From IMG/VR virus record IMGVR_UViG_3300025917_000027, positions 1 through 48,364 of that record: a stretch of DNA of 48,364 bases; one strand, written 5' to 3'. The position numbers and the translations under genes were made by a program. This DNA is from a virus. The notes beneath the pieces are model-generated. The model did not search any database and was not told the origin of the DNA. It saw only the letters and a program-made list of their open reading frames with translations. Positions 1 to 6,906 of this stretch are shown here, piece after piece (positions within the stretch are counted from its first letter, which is position 1; every line of letters begins with the position of its first letter).

Positions 1-290
1 GGCGGCAGGACACGCCGACCGAACGCAACTTCACCGAGATCCGGCGCCTGGTGGACGACCGGCGCCGGATCCTGCTGGGTCGGCGCAACATCACCGACCA
101 GCGCACGGCGCTCGAGCTGCGCGCACTGGACCGCGCCGCGGAGCTGCTGGAGACCGACAGAGAGCGGGCGGAGCGTGCCGCGCTGGTGGAGCGCTGGACG
201 GCCAGCCAACCGGCGCCGCGGATCCAGCGCGCCGATCCGTTCGCGCTGATCGCCACCGCCCAGCGACCGCAGATCGAGGTGCCGTTCTGA
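1..290 (+). CDS. C-terminal part of helix-turn-helix protein (continues from 48093-48364)
   Basis: This is the 3' part of the DNA-binding protein that begins at 48093. Codons from about base 12 onward repeat the right-hand end of the window and then run to TGA at 288-290. The joined protein is about 141 aa. This part is Arg/Glu-rich and helical and ends in a short Pro/Gln-rich tail (QRPQIEVPF). The left copy lacks one C relative to the right copy (GGACAC here, GGACCAC at 48235-48241). That breaks the frame upstream of base 12, so the right copy is the sensible reading. The next gene starts in an ATGA overlap. Role unknown beyond probable DNA binding. Confidence 0.85.
   Translation, partial: RQDTPTERNFTEIRRLVDDRRRILLGRRNITDQRTALELRALDRAAELLETDRERAERAALVERWTASQPAPRIQRADPFALIATAQRPQIEVPF
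11..136 (+). repeat. terminal overlap, left copy (matches 48239-48364)
   Basis: 126 bases are identical at both ends. Upstream, the left end has GGACAC where the right copy has GGACCAC. A coding gene reads through in the right copy and only from base 12 in the left. This points to a circular contig with an assembler-style end overlap and one tip error, not a biological terminal repeat. Confidence 0.85.
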
Positions 291-463
291 TGAGATCGCG
301 CTTCAGCAAGCGAAAGCTACGCATCATGATCGAGCAGACCCGGCGCGGCTGGCGGGCGACGGACGGACGTGTCGGGGGTTCCTGTCCGTCCAGCCTGCCC
401 TACGCCGGCCTGTTGACCCTGGTGGCGATGGTCCGCCACCGCCATGAACTGAAGAATCTCTGA
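290..463 (+). CDS. small basic protein (57 aa)
   Basis: The ATG overlaps the preceding stop (ATGA at 289-292), so translation is probably coupled. The N-terminus is strongly basic (MRSRFSKRKLRIM) and the C-terminus reads MVRHRHELKNL. No family is recognised. The support is the tight overlap upstream and the start of the next gene 15 bases downstream. It could be a nucleic-acid-binding accessory protein, but that is inference from charge only. Confidence 0.6.
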   Translation: MRSRFSKRKLRIMIEQTRRGWRATDGRVGGSCPSSLPYAGLLTLVAMVRHRHELKNL

Positions 464-477
464 ATGGAGGTATTGCG

Positions 478-741
478 GTGAGCGCCTATAGGCCCCTGAC
501 CGTCAGGCAAGTCACCGTACTGCGCGGAGCGGCAGCCGGAAACGTGTACCGTGGTGTGCGGAATGATCTCTTTCTGGAGAACGGCACGATACATCGGGTC
601 AACGCGGCGGTCGATATTCTGATCAACAGGGGGTTGATCAGACGCGCGCCCGGGTTCGACGGCGCGCGCCGGTACTGGCACCCAACCGAAGCCGGCCGGC
701 AGTACCTTGAAGCACTTGACAAGCCAGTGACGGACCACTAG
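478..741 (+). CDS. small winged-helix-like protein (87 aa)
   Basis: GTG start preceded by TGGAGG at 465-470. The protein looks like a minimal winged-helix DNA-binding domain: an N-terminal helix (LTVRQVTVLRGAAAG), a helix-turn-helix segment (VNAAVDILINRGLIRR, about residues 40-55) and a wing/terminal helix of the form YWHPTEAGRQYLEAL. That last part resembles the 'T.AG...L' end seen in MarR/PadR-like domains. It probably regulates transcription, but neither DNA target nor partner can be read. It is the last gene before a gene-poor 600-base stretch. Confidence 0.75.
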   Translation: MSAYRPLTVRQVTVLRGAAAGNVYRGVRNDLFLENGTIHRVNAAVDILINRGLIRRAPGFDGARRYWHPTEAGRQYLEALDKPVTDH

Positions 742-1366
742 GGTTCAGCACATGGCGGGACGGACGGATCACGATCGCTCGGCGGGTGCGGCCCGCCGGA
801 CGGTCGCAGACAGCCAGCAGGGGTGTGCGAGCCTCCCACCGTCCACGAGGTTGGCGCCGATCCTCTTACAAACATGGCGCGCTCAGAGTTGCAAGCGGGC
901 TAACCAACTGCAACCGATTGGCAGCGTTACTGCTGGTTCCGTGGTCCAGTCGCCGGACGGCCCCCTGATCGGCGACAGAGAAGGACAGGGCGCAGGGGAA
1001 GATCTCTCCGTTTCGCGGCGGGTTGGGGTCTGCCTCCGGGTGCGACTCCCGGCACGGACACGTCAGGTCTTTCGACTCGGGCGACCTGTGGATCTGATGG
1101 CCGATCCGGTGCTGCACATGGCCATCCTCAACAAGATTCCCAGGTTCAATGGATCCGGCCGGCCGGTCGACGGCATCACAGGTCGCGCGGAATGATTGAA
1201 CGAGGGCTGGATCTGGTGGCCGATCCAGGCAGTTGCACATGGCCATCTTGCGACGAGTAGAGCGGGGCGCTACGTCATGAGACCGTGACGTTGTCCGGAC
1301 AACGTAATTACGGAGAGACCTCAGCGCCCCGCCTGCTTGACCGATACAACGAAGGGTGGACCCGAC
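742..1366 (+). other. gene-poor leader with repeated hairpins and palindromes
   Basis: No convincing gene. It holds two related hairpins at 1096-1126 and 1215-1247, each a 7-bp GRTGGCC/GGCCATC stem; the second keeps pairing through a G-U. There is also a 10-bp stem (1262-1271 with 1323-1332) enclosing the perfect 18-bp palindrome ACGTTGTCCGGACAACGT at 1288-1305, and a short T-arm-like hairpin CCGGG/CCCGG with a 7-base loop near 1040. A repeated ribosome-binding leader follows at 1347-1360. The stretch looks like structured RNA upstream of the small gene at 1367. ORFs crossing it lack ribosome sites and family resemblance. Confidence 0.5.
1347..1360 (+). promoter_or_regulatory. start-associated leader, copy 1 (CAACGAAGGGTGGA)
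   Basis: Same leader found before small genes at 46411, 46675, 47037 and 47322. It carries the GAAGGGTGGA Shine-Dalgarno region; the ATG follows at 1367. Identity over 14 bases far exceeds what a ribosome site needs. Confidence 0.75.
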
Positions 1367-1534
1367 ATGGACAAGACGACTGTCGCCGCACTGACCGGAT
1401 ATTTCAACGAGGGCGACGGCAAGCGTCCGCTGAACATCTGGCGTGACGAACTGCAAGCGCTGACCCCGGCCGAGAAGCGCGAACTCGCCGAGCTGGCGTG
1501 CGCCGCGTCCGGCTGGACGCTTCGCGAGCGCTGA
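1367..1534 (+). CDS. small hypothetical protein (55 aa)
   Basis: ATG chosen because the conserved leader CAACGAAGGGTGGA ends 6 bases upstream; a TTG at 1337 would extend it but lies upstream of the leader. The protein starts MDKTTVAALTGYF and ends ASGWTLRER. Its middle is helical and charged, with NIWRDELQALTPAEKRELAE. No family is recognised. The shared leader groups it with the small genes at 46.4-47.5 kb, with which it would be continuous on the circular map. Confidence 0.75.
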   Translation: MDKTTVAALTGYFNEGDGKRPLNIWRDELQALTPAEKRELAELACAASGWTLRER

Positions 1535-1554
1535 CCGATTCAAACTCCATAGAC

Positions 1555-1630
1555 GTGAGCGCGGGAAGCGCGGCCGATGCACCCCCCACCGGACGCCGGC
1601 CTCCGGATCGCACCGGCTTCCCGCGCTCAC
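1555..1630 (+). other. long stem-loop (15-bp perfect inverted repeat)
   Basis: GTGAGCGCGGGAAGC at 1555-1569 pairs perfectly with 1616-1630, enclosing 46 bases that hold further CCGG-type complementarity. It begins 20 bases after the stop of the 55-aa gene. No T-run follows, so it may be an mRNA 3'-end stabiliser or part of the RNA region that continues to 1860 rather than a classical terminator. Confidence 0.6.
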
Positions 1631-1633
1631 CCC

Positions 1634-1719
1634 GGATACTCTGGTGAACGATCGCAACCGACATCGACTCCACCCCGTTTGTCAACGCGATCGCGAGAGT
1701 TCGATTCTCTCGGTGTCCA
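1634..1719 (+). ncRNA. tRNA-like RNA A (acceptor and T-arm, no canonical D-arm)
   Basis: A textbook T-arm lies at 1694-1712 (CGAGAG, loop TTCGATT, CTCTCG). The bases that follow (1712-1718) pair over seven positions with 1634-1640 as an acceptor stem, two of them G-U. Directly before the T-arm a 7-bp stem CGATCGC/GCGATCG (1649-1655 with 1687-1693) closes a 31-base domain. There is no D-arm with the GG pair and no 7-base anticodon loop, so it is not a normal tRNA. The fold was made by eye. Confidence 0.45.
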
Positions 1720-1761
1720 CGGAAATATCAACAATGGGGTCGCGCCCGGAGTTGAGGCATC

Positions 1762-1857
1762 CGATCGTTGGTGTACGGGAGCATCCGAAACCGACTGACC
1801 TCCGGCGGGAGGCGCATAGGGAGTAGGGGGACCGGGGTTCGAGTCCCCGGACGATCG
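1762..1857 (+). ncRNA. tRNA-like RNA B (normal acceptor, D- and T-arms, aberrant anticodon region)
   Basis: Acceptor CGATCGT (1762-1768) pairs with ACGATCG (1851-1857). T8 is 1769. The D-stem GTGT (1771-1774) pairs with GCAT (1781-1784) around an A14..GGG-A21 loop. The T-arm is CCGGGG, loop TTCGAGT, CCCCGG (1832-1850). Between position 26 and the T-arm lie about 47 bases where a normal tRNA has about 22, and no 5-bp/7-base anticodon arm with T33 can be formed; the clearest element there is CCTCC-GGCG-GGAGG (1799-1812). It reads as a tRNA with a replaced or intron-disrupted anticodon domain. Confidence 0.5.
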
Positions 1858-1927
1858 CGCAGAACATCCGAAACGCAATCGCACGTGCCAACGCGGCAAT
1901 CGCGACAGCAGAAAGCGAGCAACGTCA

Positions 1928-2761
1928 GTGACCTACCCGCAGCAGCAACCGTACGGCATTCCGCCTGCTCAGTTCATCCCGCCTCCGGCGCCGGTTCCCG
2001 GTCCGGAGCGACCGAGTTATCCACAACCTGTGCAGAACGGCGCGCCGGCCGGCGCCGACCCGTTCGCCGATCCGCGCAACTTCGCCGGCCTGGCGCCGAA
2101 GATTCGCGACCTTCAGGGCCGGACGGTCATCATGGTGCCGACGCGCATCGATGAGACCAGCCTCGACCCAAGCAACAAGCCGCGCCCGACCGCCTACTTC
2201 GATCTGGTGGTCTGCGACGGCGGGCCGATCGAGTTCGGCAGCGACCAACAGAAGGGCACGCCGAACACCCACCGCTGCGACACGCCGGCGTACTTCCGCA
2301 ACACGATGGCCGGCAACTCGAACATCGTGAACGCGCTCCGGGACCAGGTCGGCCGGGGCATCGTGCTCGGTACGGTCATCCGGTCCGATGTCGGCATGAA
2401 GCCGTTCAACCTGGTGAAGGTGGACGACCCTGCCAAGCGCCAGCAGGCCCAAAACATCTGGTTCGCGATCCAGTCCGGCCAGTTCACTTCTCCGGCGCCG
2501 GTCCCGCTGTTCTCCGGCGCGGCACAGATGTACGCCCCGCCGATCCAGCCCGCCGGGTACCAGTGGCCGGCCGGGTACACCGGTCCCGCCCAACCGCAGG
2601 CGCCCGCTCCGGCGTCGCAGGCGCCCGCTGGACCGCCGGCCGGCTGGCCGGCCGAGGTCTGGGCCGGCCTGAGCGACGAACAGCGCGCACAGGTACTGGC
2701 CAGCCTGCCGCCGACCACGGCCGCCGCGCCGCCGGACCGCCCTCTGGCGCCGCCCTGGTAG
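1928..2761 (+). CDS. conserved phage protein with Pro-rich tails, possible ssDNA-binding protein
   Basis: GTG start, 277 aa. The first 50 residues and the last 90 are Pro/Gln/Ala-rich and disordered-looking. The core (about residues 50-180) is compact, with beta-type segments such as GRTVIMVPTRID and AYFDLVVCDGG, a helix NIVNALRDQVGRG, and PFNLVKVDDPAKRQQAQNIW. A central OB-like core with a flexible acidic/Pro-rich tail is typical of phage single-strand DNA-binding or replication accessory proteins, but I do not recognise a named family. It is the last gene of the rightward arm, 90 bases before a strong hairpin. Confidence 0.85.
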   Translation: MTYPQQQPYGIPPAQFIPPPAPVPGPERPSYPQPVQNGAPAGADPFADPRNFAGLAPKIRDLQGRTVIMVPTRIDETSLDPSNKPRPTAYFDLVVCDGGPIEFGSDQQKGTPNTHRCDTPAYFRNTMAGNSNIVNALRDQVGRGIVLGTVIRSDVGMKPFNLVKVDDPAKRQQAQNIWFAIQSGQFTSPAPVPLFSGAAQMYAPPIQPAGYQWPAGYTGPAQPQAPAPASQAPAGPPAGWPAEVWAGLSDEQRAQVLASLPPTTAAAPPDRPLAPPW

Positions 2762-2850
2762 CCTGACAGCTCAACCAGCGATCAACGCTCGCAAGAGGTG
2801 AAGTCACCCGCGGCGGCCGGTACAGGATGCGCGCCACTCCGAACGATCAC

Positions 2851-2891
2851 GGCAGGGCCCCCACGCTCCGGTCAGGCGTGGGGGCCCTGCC
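2851..2891 (+). terminator. strong hairpin ending the rightward arm
   Basis: A perfect 16-bp stem (2851-2866 with 2876-2891) and a 9-base loop lie 90 bases past the last + strand gene. No T-run follows. Together with the next hairpin it separates two converging operons. Confidence 0.75.
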
Positions 2892-2949
2892 CGTTGCTGT
2901 GTGCGTGGCCGAACCTGGTAACCTCGAACCGGATTCCAGAACTCGTGAA

Positions 2950-2981
2950 CCGCCCCTCTCCCGTTGGTCCGGAGAGGGCGG
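2950..2981 (-). terminator. terminator hairpin closing the leftward structural operon
   Basis: CCGCCC-C-TCTCC pairs with GGAGAGGGCGG with one bulged C and a short loop, and TTTCG follows on the + strand. It lies just past the last - strand gene (stop at 3005) and probably works in both directions. Confidence 0.65.
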
Positions 2982-3004
2982 TTTCGTCGTATCCGGCGCC
3001 GGCT

Positions 3005-3202
3005 TCAGTGCTCGGCGCTCAGGGCGGCCATCCTGTCGATGTGCGCGTTCGCCTCCGTCAGGACGTCTGCGGCGTTGGGTCTGGTCAACATTTGAGCGCC
3101 GCCGCAGTCGGGACCGGCGCACAACATCACCAGCACCGAGTGCTTGCCGACCACCCTCGTACCGGTCACGTAGATCACCCGCAGATGCTCCTCACGCGTC
3201 AT
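3005..3202 (-). CDS. small hypothetical protein (65 aa)
   Basis: ATG at 3202, overlapping the end of the holin-like gene by 11 bases. It carries one Cys pair (LCAGPDCGG) in a beta-rich middle and a helical C-terminus (LTEANAHIDRMAALSAEH). No family recognised. It is the last gene of the leftward operon, immediately before the terminator hairpin. Confidence 0.65.
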   Translation of the reverse strand: MTREEHLRVIYVTGTRVVGKHSVLVMLCAGPDCGGAQMLTRPNAADVLTEANAHIDRMAALSAEH

Positions 3203-3785
3203 GCGCCGGAACCTGAACCGGCGGGACCCCTGAGGGGATGCTCGACGGGTCGAGCTTGGCGCGGTGAAGGTATGCCGCGATGGGCGCCAGGAACGCCGTC
3301 AGCGCGCCGCTGGCGGCCACCGCGCCTACCTGCCTCCAGTCGACCACGCCACCGCCGAGCTTGTCCGTGAGCGCCTTACTGACCGCCTGCCCTGCGGCGT
3401 CGAGCGCGCCGGCCGCGCCGGCCGCCACCGCAGTCTGAAGGAACGTGCGCCAGGCGCGGTTCAACGCGTCGAGCTCGAGCCAGCGACCGGCCAGACTGAG
3501 CACGCCTGCCGTGGTGGTCGGCACCGGAGCACCGCTGGCGCGCGCGTGCGCCTGACGCACCCGCCGGTACGCCAGCCAGAAGTGCGGGAAGATCCAGAGT
3601 GCCAGAACGGCGAGTACCCCCATGGTGACCGGCTCCGGAACGTACTGCGAGATGAGATCAGTCCAGGGTGGTGTGTCGTCACTCGTGTCGACAAATCCGT
3701 AGATCTCCATGCCGAGTGCGGCCGCGCTGATCGCCAGAAATACCGAGGTCCACACCTTCCATTTTGTCGATAACGCTGGTTTCAT
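3192..3785 (-). CDS. holin-like membrane protein (197 aa)
   Basis: The first half has two hydrophobic segments (about residues 10-28 and 52-70, VTMGVLAVLALWIFPHFWLA). The second half reads RAWRTFLQTAVAAGAAGA ... QVGAVAASGALTAFLAPIAAYLHRAKLDPS, the two-segment pattern seen in r1t-type phage holins. Three other small membrane proteins and an M15 lysin lie just upstream in the operon, so a role in timing inner-membrane permeabilisation is likely. It overlaps the upstream gene by ATGA. The N-terminal half is longer than usual for a simple holin. Confidence 0.8.
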   Translation of the reverse strand: MKPALSTKWKVWTSVFLAISAAALGMEIYGFVDTSDDTPPWTDLISQYVPEPVTMGVLAVLALWIFPHFWLAYRRVRQAHARASGAPVPTTTAGVLSLAGRWLELDALNRAWRTFLQTAVAAGAAGALDAAGQAVSKALTDKLGGGVVDWRQVGAVAASGALTAFLAPIAAYLHRAKLDPSSIPSGVPPVQVPAHDA

Positions 3786-4183
3786 TCCCGCCTGGCCTCT
3801 CTGTCGTCATTGTTCTGTGGATCGTACGGAGTCCGTTCCAGCAATTGGCGGATACTTTCGATCGTCCCGGCCGGACTGTAGGCCAACCGTTTGATCGAGC
3901 GCATCAGCCACGCGAGCATTTCCACCTCGGCGCGCAGTTGGCGCAGCTCCGCATGCAGCGCGTCCATCTGCTCGTGGGCGACGGCGGCCGAGCGCCGGGC
4001 GGCCGCCGCATCGTCGGCGGTCTCCTGCGCCCACTTCAGCATGGAGGTACTGAGCACGGTGGCCACGTCGGCGCGGCGGGTGCCACGATTCGCGGCAATA
4101 TTGATCAACTTCGCCGCGCTACCACCGCCCAGAACTGCAATTGCAAGTGTCATGAGCAGGTTGACAATGCTGAAATCAGGCAC
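3782..4183 (-). CDS. membrane-anchored coiled-coil protein (133 aa), lysis cassette
   Basis: GTG at 4183, overlapping the stop of the previous gene (4176). One N-terminal transmembrane segment (IVNLLMTLAIAVLGGGSAAKLI, about residues 6-27) is followed by a long helical region with coiled-coil character (MDALHAELRQLRAEVEMLAWL, about 72-92). This build fits a second holin/antiholin or a spanin-like partner. Actinophages usually lack classical spanins, so this is only a class assignment from topology and position. Confidence 0.7.
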   Translation of the reverse strand: MPDFSIVNLLMTLAIAVLGGGSAAKLINIAANRGTRRADVATVLSTSMLKWAQETADDAAAARRSAAVAHEQMDALHAELRQLRAEVEMLAWLMRSIKRLAYSPAGTIESIRQLLERTPYDPQNNDDREARRE

Positions 4184-4611
4184 CTGGTCCCACGATTCTT
4201 CGGAGGTCTGTCTGAATGATCCATGATCGGGCCACGTTTGCCATAGCCCAGCTCAGGGAAAATCCAACCCCGAAGAATCCACGACCGCCGGATACCTGTG
4301 CGATGGTCGATGCGGCGACGCACAGTGCCGCCGCGGTGTTCAGCAGTGACAGTTGCTCGATGCGCAGGCTGAAGCGCCGGCCGCCCGCCGATCGCCGCCA
4401 TGCCCAGCAGTCCGCCCAGCGCCAGCCCACCCGCCCAGAAGTGCACCAGCCACGGCGAGATCAGCGCCACCACGGAGGAAGGGGGAGGCGCACCGATCAG
4501 GTACGCTGCGCCGAGCACCGCCGACAGCAGGATCAACAGGATCTCATGCGGCTGTTGCCGACCGGCCACGATGGGCTCCGCGGGAAACGGGCGTGGCGGC
4601 CGGTCGATCAT
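4176..4611 (-). pseudogene. polytopic membrane protein gene split by a frameshift
   Basis: The first frame (from ATG at 4611, ATGA overlap with the gene before) encodes two hydrophobic segments ending at about GLLGMAAIGGR. The same kind of protein then continues in the next frame as RRFSLRIEQLSLLNTAAAL, with two more hydrophobic segments, to a stop at 4176 that overlaps the next GTG. Removing one G from the GGG near 4390 (- strand GGCGGGCGG) would join both halves into about 144 aa. Either a sequencing/assembly indel, a real frameshift mutation or recoding. The hydrophobicity of both halves and the clean gene junctions at each end argue for one ancestral gene. Confidence 0.65.
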
Positions 4612-5000
4612 CGACCCACGAGTGCCTTGATACCGATGATCAGCCCGATCATGGTCGTGATGGCCCCGAGTACCACGCCGACCACGGCGATCACCTTTGC
4701 TACCGGAGACCAGGCGGATTCGGACCGGTCGCGACGGATCACCCGTTCGGTCTCCAGCGTCGCGGCCGCCTCCATCCTGGCCTTCTCCACCGCTTCGGCG
4801 GTGGAGACCCGGGTTTTCGCGTCGGCTATGCCCTGATCGGCGAGGCGCTGTACGGCCAGCACCAGATCATGCACCTCGGTAATCAGACGCTTAATCTGAC
4901 CGTTGATATCCGTGAAATGCTTGTCGTGACCGTCCAGCCGCGCGGCGATCTCTCCGGCGAGGTGACCACGGTCATACGCGGCTTCGGGGAGTTCCGGCAT
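4608..5000 (-). CDS. coiled-coil protein with C-terminal membrane anchor (130 aa)
   Basis: The first 90 residues are helical with coiled-coil character (INGQIKRLITEVHDLVLAVQ, then TRVSTAEAVEKARMEAAA). A hydrophobic C-terminal segment (AKVIAVVGVVLGAITTMIG, about 103-122) is followed by a short basic end. This matches the Lys/holin-associated 'haemolysin XhlA-like' plan. It lies directly after the lysin gene and overlaps the next gene by ATGA. Probably part of the lysis module; exact role inferred. Confidence 0.7.
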   Translation of the reverse strand: MPELPEAAYDRGHLAGEIAARLDGHDKHFTDINGQIKRLITEVHDLVLAVQRLADQGIADAKTRVSTAEAVEKARMEAAATLETERVIRRDRSESAWSPVAKVIAVVGVVLGAITTMIGLIIGIKALVGR

Positions 5001-5011
5001 GGCCGATCGGC

Positions 5012-5884
5012 TCAGCTTGGACTGGCCGTACCGGACAGCGTGCCGGACACGGACAGGACCAGCGGTCCGACCGTGGGCGCCTGGAGGTGCGTGGCCACCT
5101 CGGCGGCCAGCCGCGCGTAGTCGAGCTGACCGAGCGCGCGTGCCACCTCGGCAGCGATCACCGGCTTCAGCGCCTCGACCACCGCGGTCGGTACCCTGTC
5201 CAGCGCGGCCCGGATGCCGGCCGCGGTGTTGCCCATCTTCACCAGGTGAAAGAACAGGTCCCGCTCCGTCGCGTCGGTCGACTTCTCGTTGAGCGGTCGA
5301 CTCACCAGCGCGCCCGTGGTGACAACCTTCGCCAGATCATCCAGATTCGTAATCATGCCAGCCACCATCCCATGAAGCCAGAGTTCCAGCGGTTCGCCGC
5401 GGAGAATACTCAGCATCGCCGCAAACGTGGACCATTCCTGTGTATACGCACGCTGAATGCTGAAATGAATGTGCCAGAGATGCGAGTCGTCGGGTGTCCG
5501 CGTATACCATCCGACGAAATCGTATCCCTCGGCCGTCGCGTCCGGATCAGCCTGTCCCAGCACCTCGCGCCAGCCGGTCAGCCGTGGATCGCGTCGGTTG
5601 AACGCATCGCGGATCCGAACCATGTACTTCATGATCGTTGAATAATCGCCGCGCTGTGCGTCATGGAACGTCCAGTCGTTCGCCGCGCCGGCCCAGCCGG
5701 CGCCCAGCTTGTCGACCGCCGACCGGATCGAGTAGTCGTTGGTCAGACCCTCGGCGATCAGGTTCTCACGTGAGTTGTGATAGCCGGGCTTGTCGCCCGC
5801 AATACCGCTGTTCTCGGTACCGGGTTCCAGCGCCAGCAGTTCGGCGACAAACCGCTGATGCTCGGTGGTGGCGCGCACCGCCAT
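5012..5884 (-). CDS. endolysin, M15-type D-Ala-D-Ala carboxypeptidase-like
   Basis: 290 aa. Residues 1-145 resemble the actinophage M15 lysin domain: KPGYHNSRENLI, then AANDWTFHDAQRGDY (D70, H74), and the zinc-binding end DDSHLWHIHFS with H138 and H140. The enzyme should cleave peptide cross-links of peptidoglycan. The C-terminal half is helical (LEPLELW-like linker, then repeated amphipathic helices) and may bind the cell wall or oligomerise. No signal peptide, so export would rely on the holin-like genes that follow. GGGGGAG ribosome site before ATG at 5884. A tail-associated lysin is an alternative. Confidence 0.8.
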   Translation of the reverse strand: MAVRATTEHQRFVAELLALEPGTENSGIAGDKPGYHNSRENLIAEGLTNDYSIRSAVDKLGAGWAGAANDWTFHDAQRGDYSTIMKYMVRIRDAFNRRDPRLTGWREVLGQADPDATAEGYDFVGWYTRTPDDSHLWHIHFSIQRAYTQEWSTFAAMLSILRGEPLELWLHGMVAGMITNLDDLAKVVTTGALVSRPLNEKSTDATERDLFFHLVKMGNTAAGIRAALDRVPTAVVEALKPVIAAEVARALGQLDYARLAAEVATHLQAPTVGPLVLSVSGTLSGTASPS

Positions 5885-5896
5885 GGCGCTCTCCCC

Positions 5897-6628
5897 CTAC
5901 CGGATCCGGGCCAACGGCAGCATGTCCGCCATCCGCACCGCGCCGAGGGGCCCGGGGTGCACGAAGTCGGTACCCGACTTGCAGCCGTCCATGGCGTAGG
6001 CCGGGTTCAGCGAGCCATCCCCCACCCGCAGCATGGCGTCGAAGTCCACGGTGTCCGCTCCGAAGTTGTCCCGGATCCAGCGGTTCCAGCGGTTCCGTTG
6101 AGGCTCGAACGCGGCCCAGGCCGGCCGGGTGTGGCACGACGGATTGACCGTACCCATGATCAGCGCCACGCCGTACGCGAACGCCGCGCTCCGGAGCTGG
6201 ACCACCGCCGCGGTGAACGTCGCGTCGCTGATCCGCCCCAGGTCGTTCCAGCCGAGCTCCAGAATGACCGTGGTCGGCCGGGGCGTACCCTTCAGCACCT
6301 CGGAGACGAACCACGTGGTGGCCGGCGGTCCGGCACAGTCGGTCGCCGCCAGGCAGCCACCGCCGTGCGCGTACTTGACCACCTGCGAGCCGCAGTACAT
6401 GCCGCAGATCCTGGCGAAGCTGCGTACCACGTACCCATCCCGCCACCAGGCGTACGGGTTGCCGGCCACCTCGTAGTGGCCATCAGTGATCGAGTCGCCG
6501 GCCATGGCCACCACCACGCCGGCCGGCATCGGCTCCGCGCGCGCGGGCGTGCCGGCGCCGGACACCAGGGCGGATGACAGCGCGAGGCAGGAGAGCGCGA
6601 TCACCGTTGCCTTGACAATTTGTTTCAT
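5897..6628 (-). CDS. secreted SGNH/GDSL hydrolase
   Basis: 243 aa. The N-terminus is a Sec signal peptide (MKQIVKATVIALSCLALSS, probable cleavage after ARA at about residue 31). The SGNH blocks are visible: AGDSITDG (nucleophile S46), GWND (N128) and DFVHPG (D221, H224). Such enzymes are esterases acting on acyl groups of lipids or polysaccharides. Here it would act outside the membrane, for example on cell-wall O-acetyl groups or envelope lipids, assisting lysis. It lies between the last tail gene and the M15 lysin. Several Cys residues (C75, C79, C92, C98) could form disulphides, fitting secretion. Confidence 0.85.
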   Translation of the reverse strand: MKQIVKATVIALSCLALSSALVSGAGTPARAEPMPAGVVVAMAGDSITDGHYEVAGNPYAWWRDGYVVRSFARICGMYCGSQVVKYAHGGGCLAATDCAGPPATTWFVSEVLKGTPRPTTVILELGWNDLGRISDATFTAAVVQLRSAAFAYGVALIMGTVNPSCHTRPAWAAFEPQRNRWNRWIRDNFGADTVDFDAMLRVGDGSLNPAYAMDGCKSGTDFVHPGPLGAVRMADMLPLARIR

Positions 6629-6642
6629 CGGATACCCATCCC

Positions 6643-6906
6643 CTAATCGGTGATTTCATACAGCCTGACCGCGCTCAGATCCACCTCCCACCAGTCTTGA
6701 ATGGGCTCACTCTCGGTCGTACCAGCCCGCCGCGCGCCGTGCAGCAGGAGTGCGCCCCGCTCCGGCGTATGTGCGAGTGCGCGGCCGGTCGTGGTGGGCA
6801 AAGCGGCGCCGAACCTGTCGTTCGCCAGCGGAACGGTACGGATGATGGCGCCCCTGTCAACCGCGTCCCGCAACGCCTCGGCGGTGGTGATCTCAATCTC
6901 GCTCAC
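6643..6906 (-). CDS. small hypothetical tail-cassette protein (87 aa)
   Basis: GTG at 6906 overlaps the stop of the preceding gene (GTGA). No membrane segment. Contains ITTAEALRDAVDRGAII at the N-terminus and ends WWEVDLSAVRLYEITD. No family recognised. Position between the tail tip genes and the lysis genes suggests a minor virion or chaperone role, which is inference. Confidence 0.7.
   Translation of the reverse strand: MSEIEITTAEALRDAVDRGAIIRTVPLANDRFGAALPTTTGRALAHTPERGALLLHGARRAGTTESEPIQDWWEVDLSAVRLYEITD

Noticed and set aside
752-1195. 147-aa + strand ORF in the leader region
   Set aside because: ATG has no ribosome site, composition is irregular, and hairpins lie within it. The repeated LMADP/LVADP fragments could mark a decayed gene, so this is not excluded fully.
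1288-1305. Operator of the ribbon-helix-helix regulon
   Set aside because: The palindrome ACGTTGTCCGGACAACGT lacks the TGACGCGTCA core and no promoter boxes flank it, so it belongs to another system or to an RNA hairpin.
866-1657. 263-aa - strand ORF
   Set aside because: It crosses the well-supported 55-aa gene at 1367 and the hairpin region, lacks a ribosome site and resembles no family.
1762-1857. Intact tRNA gene
   Set aside because: No anticodon arm with a 7-base loop and T33 can be formed, so no amino acid can be assigned; reported as tRNA-like instead.
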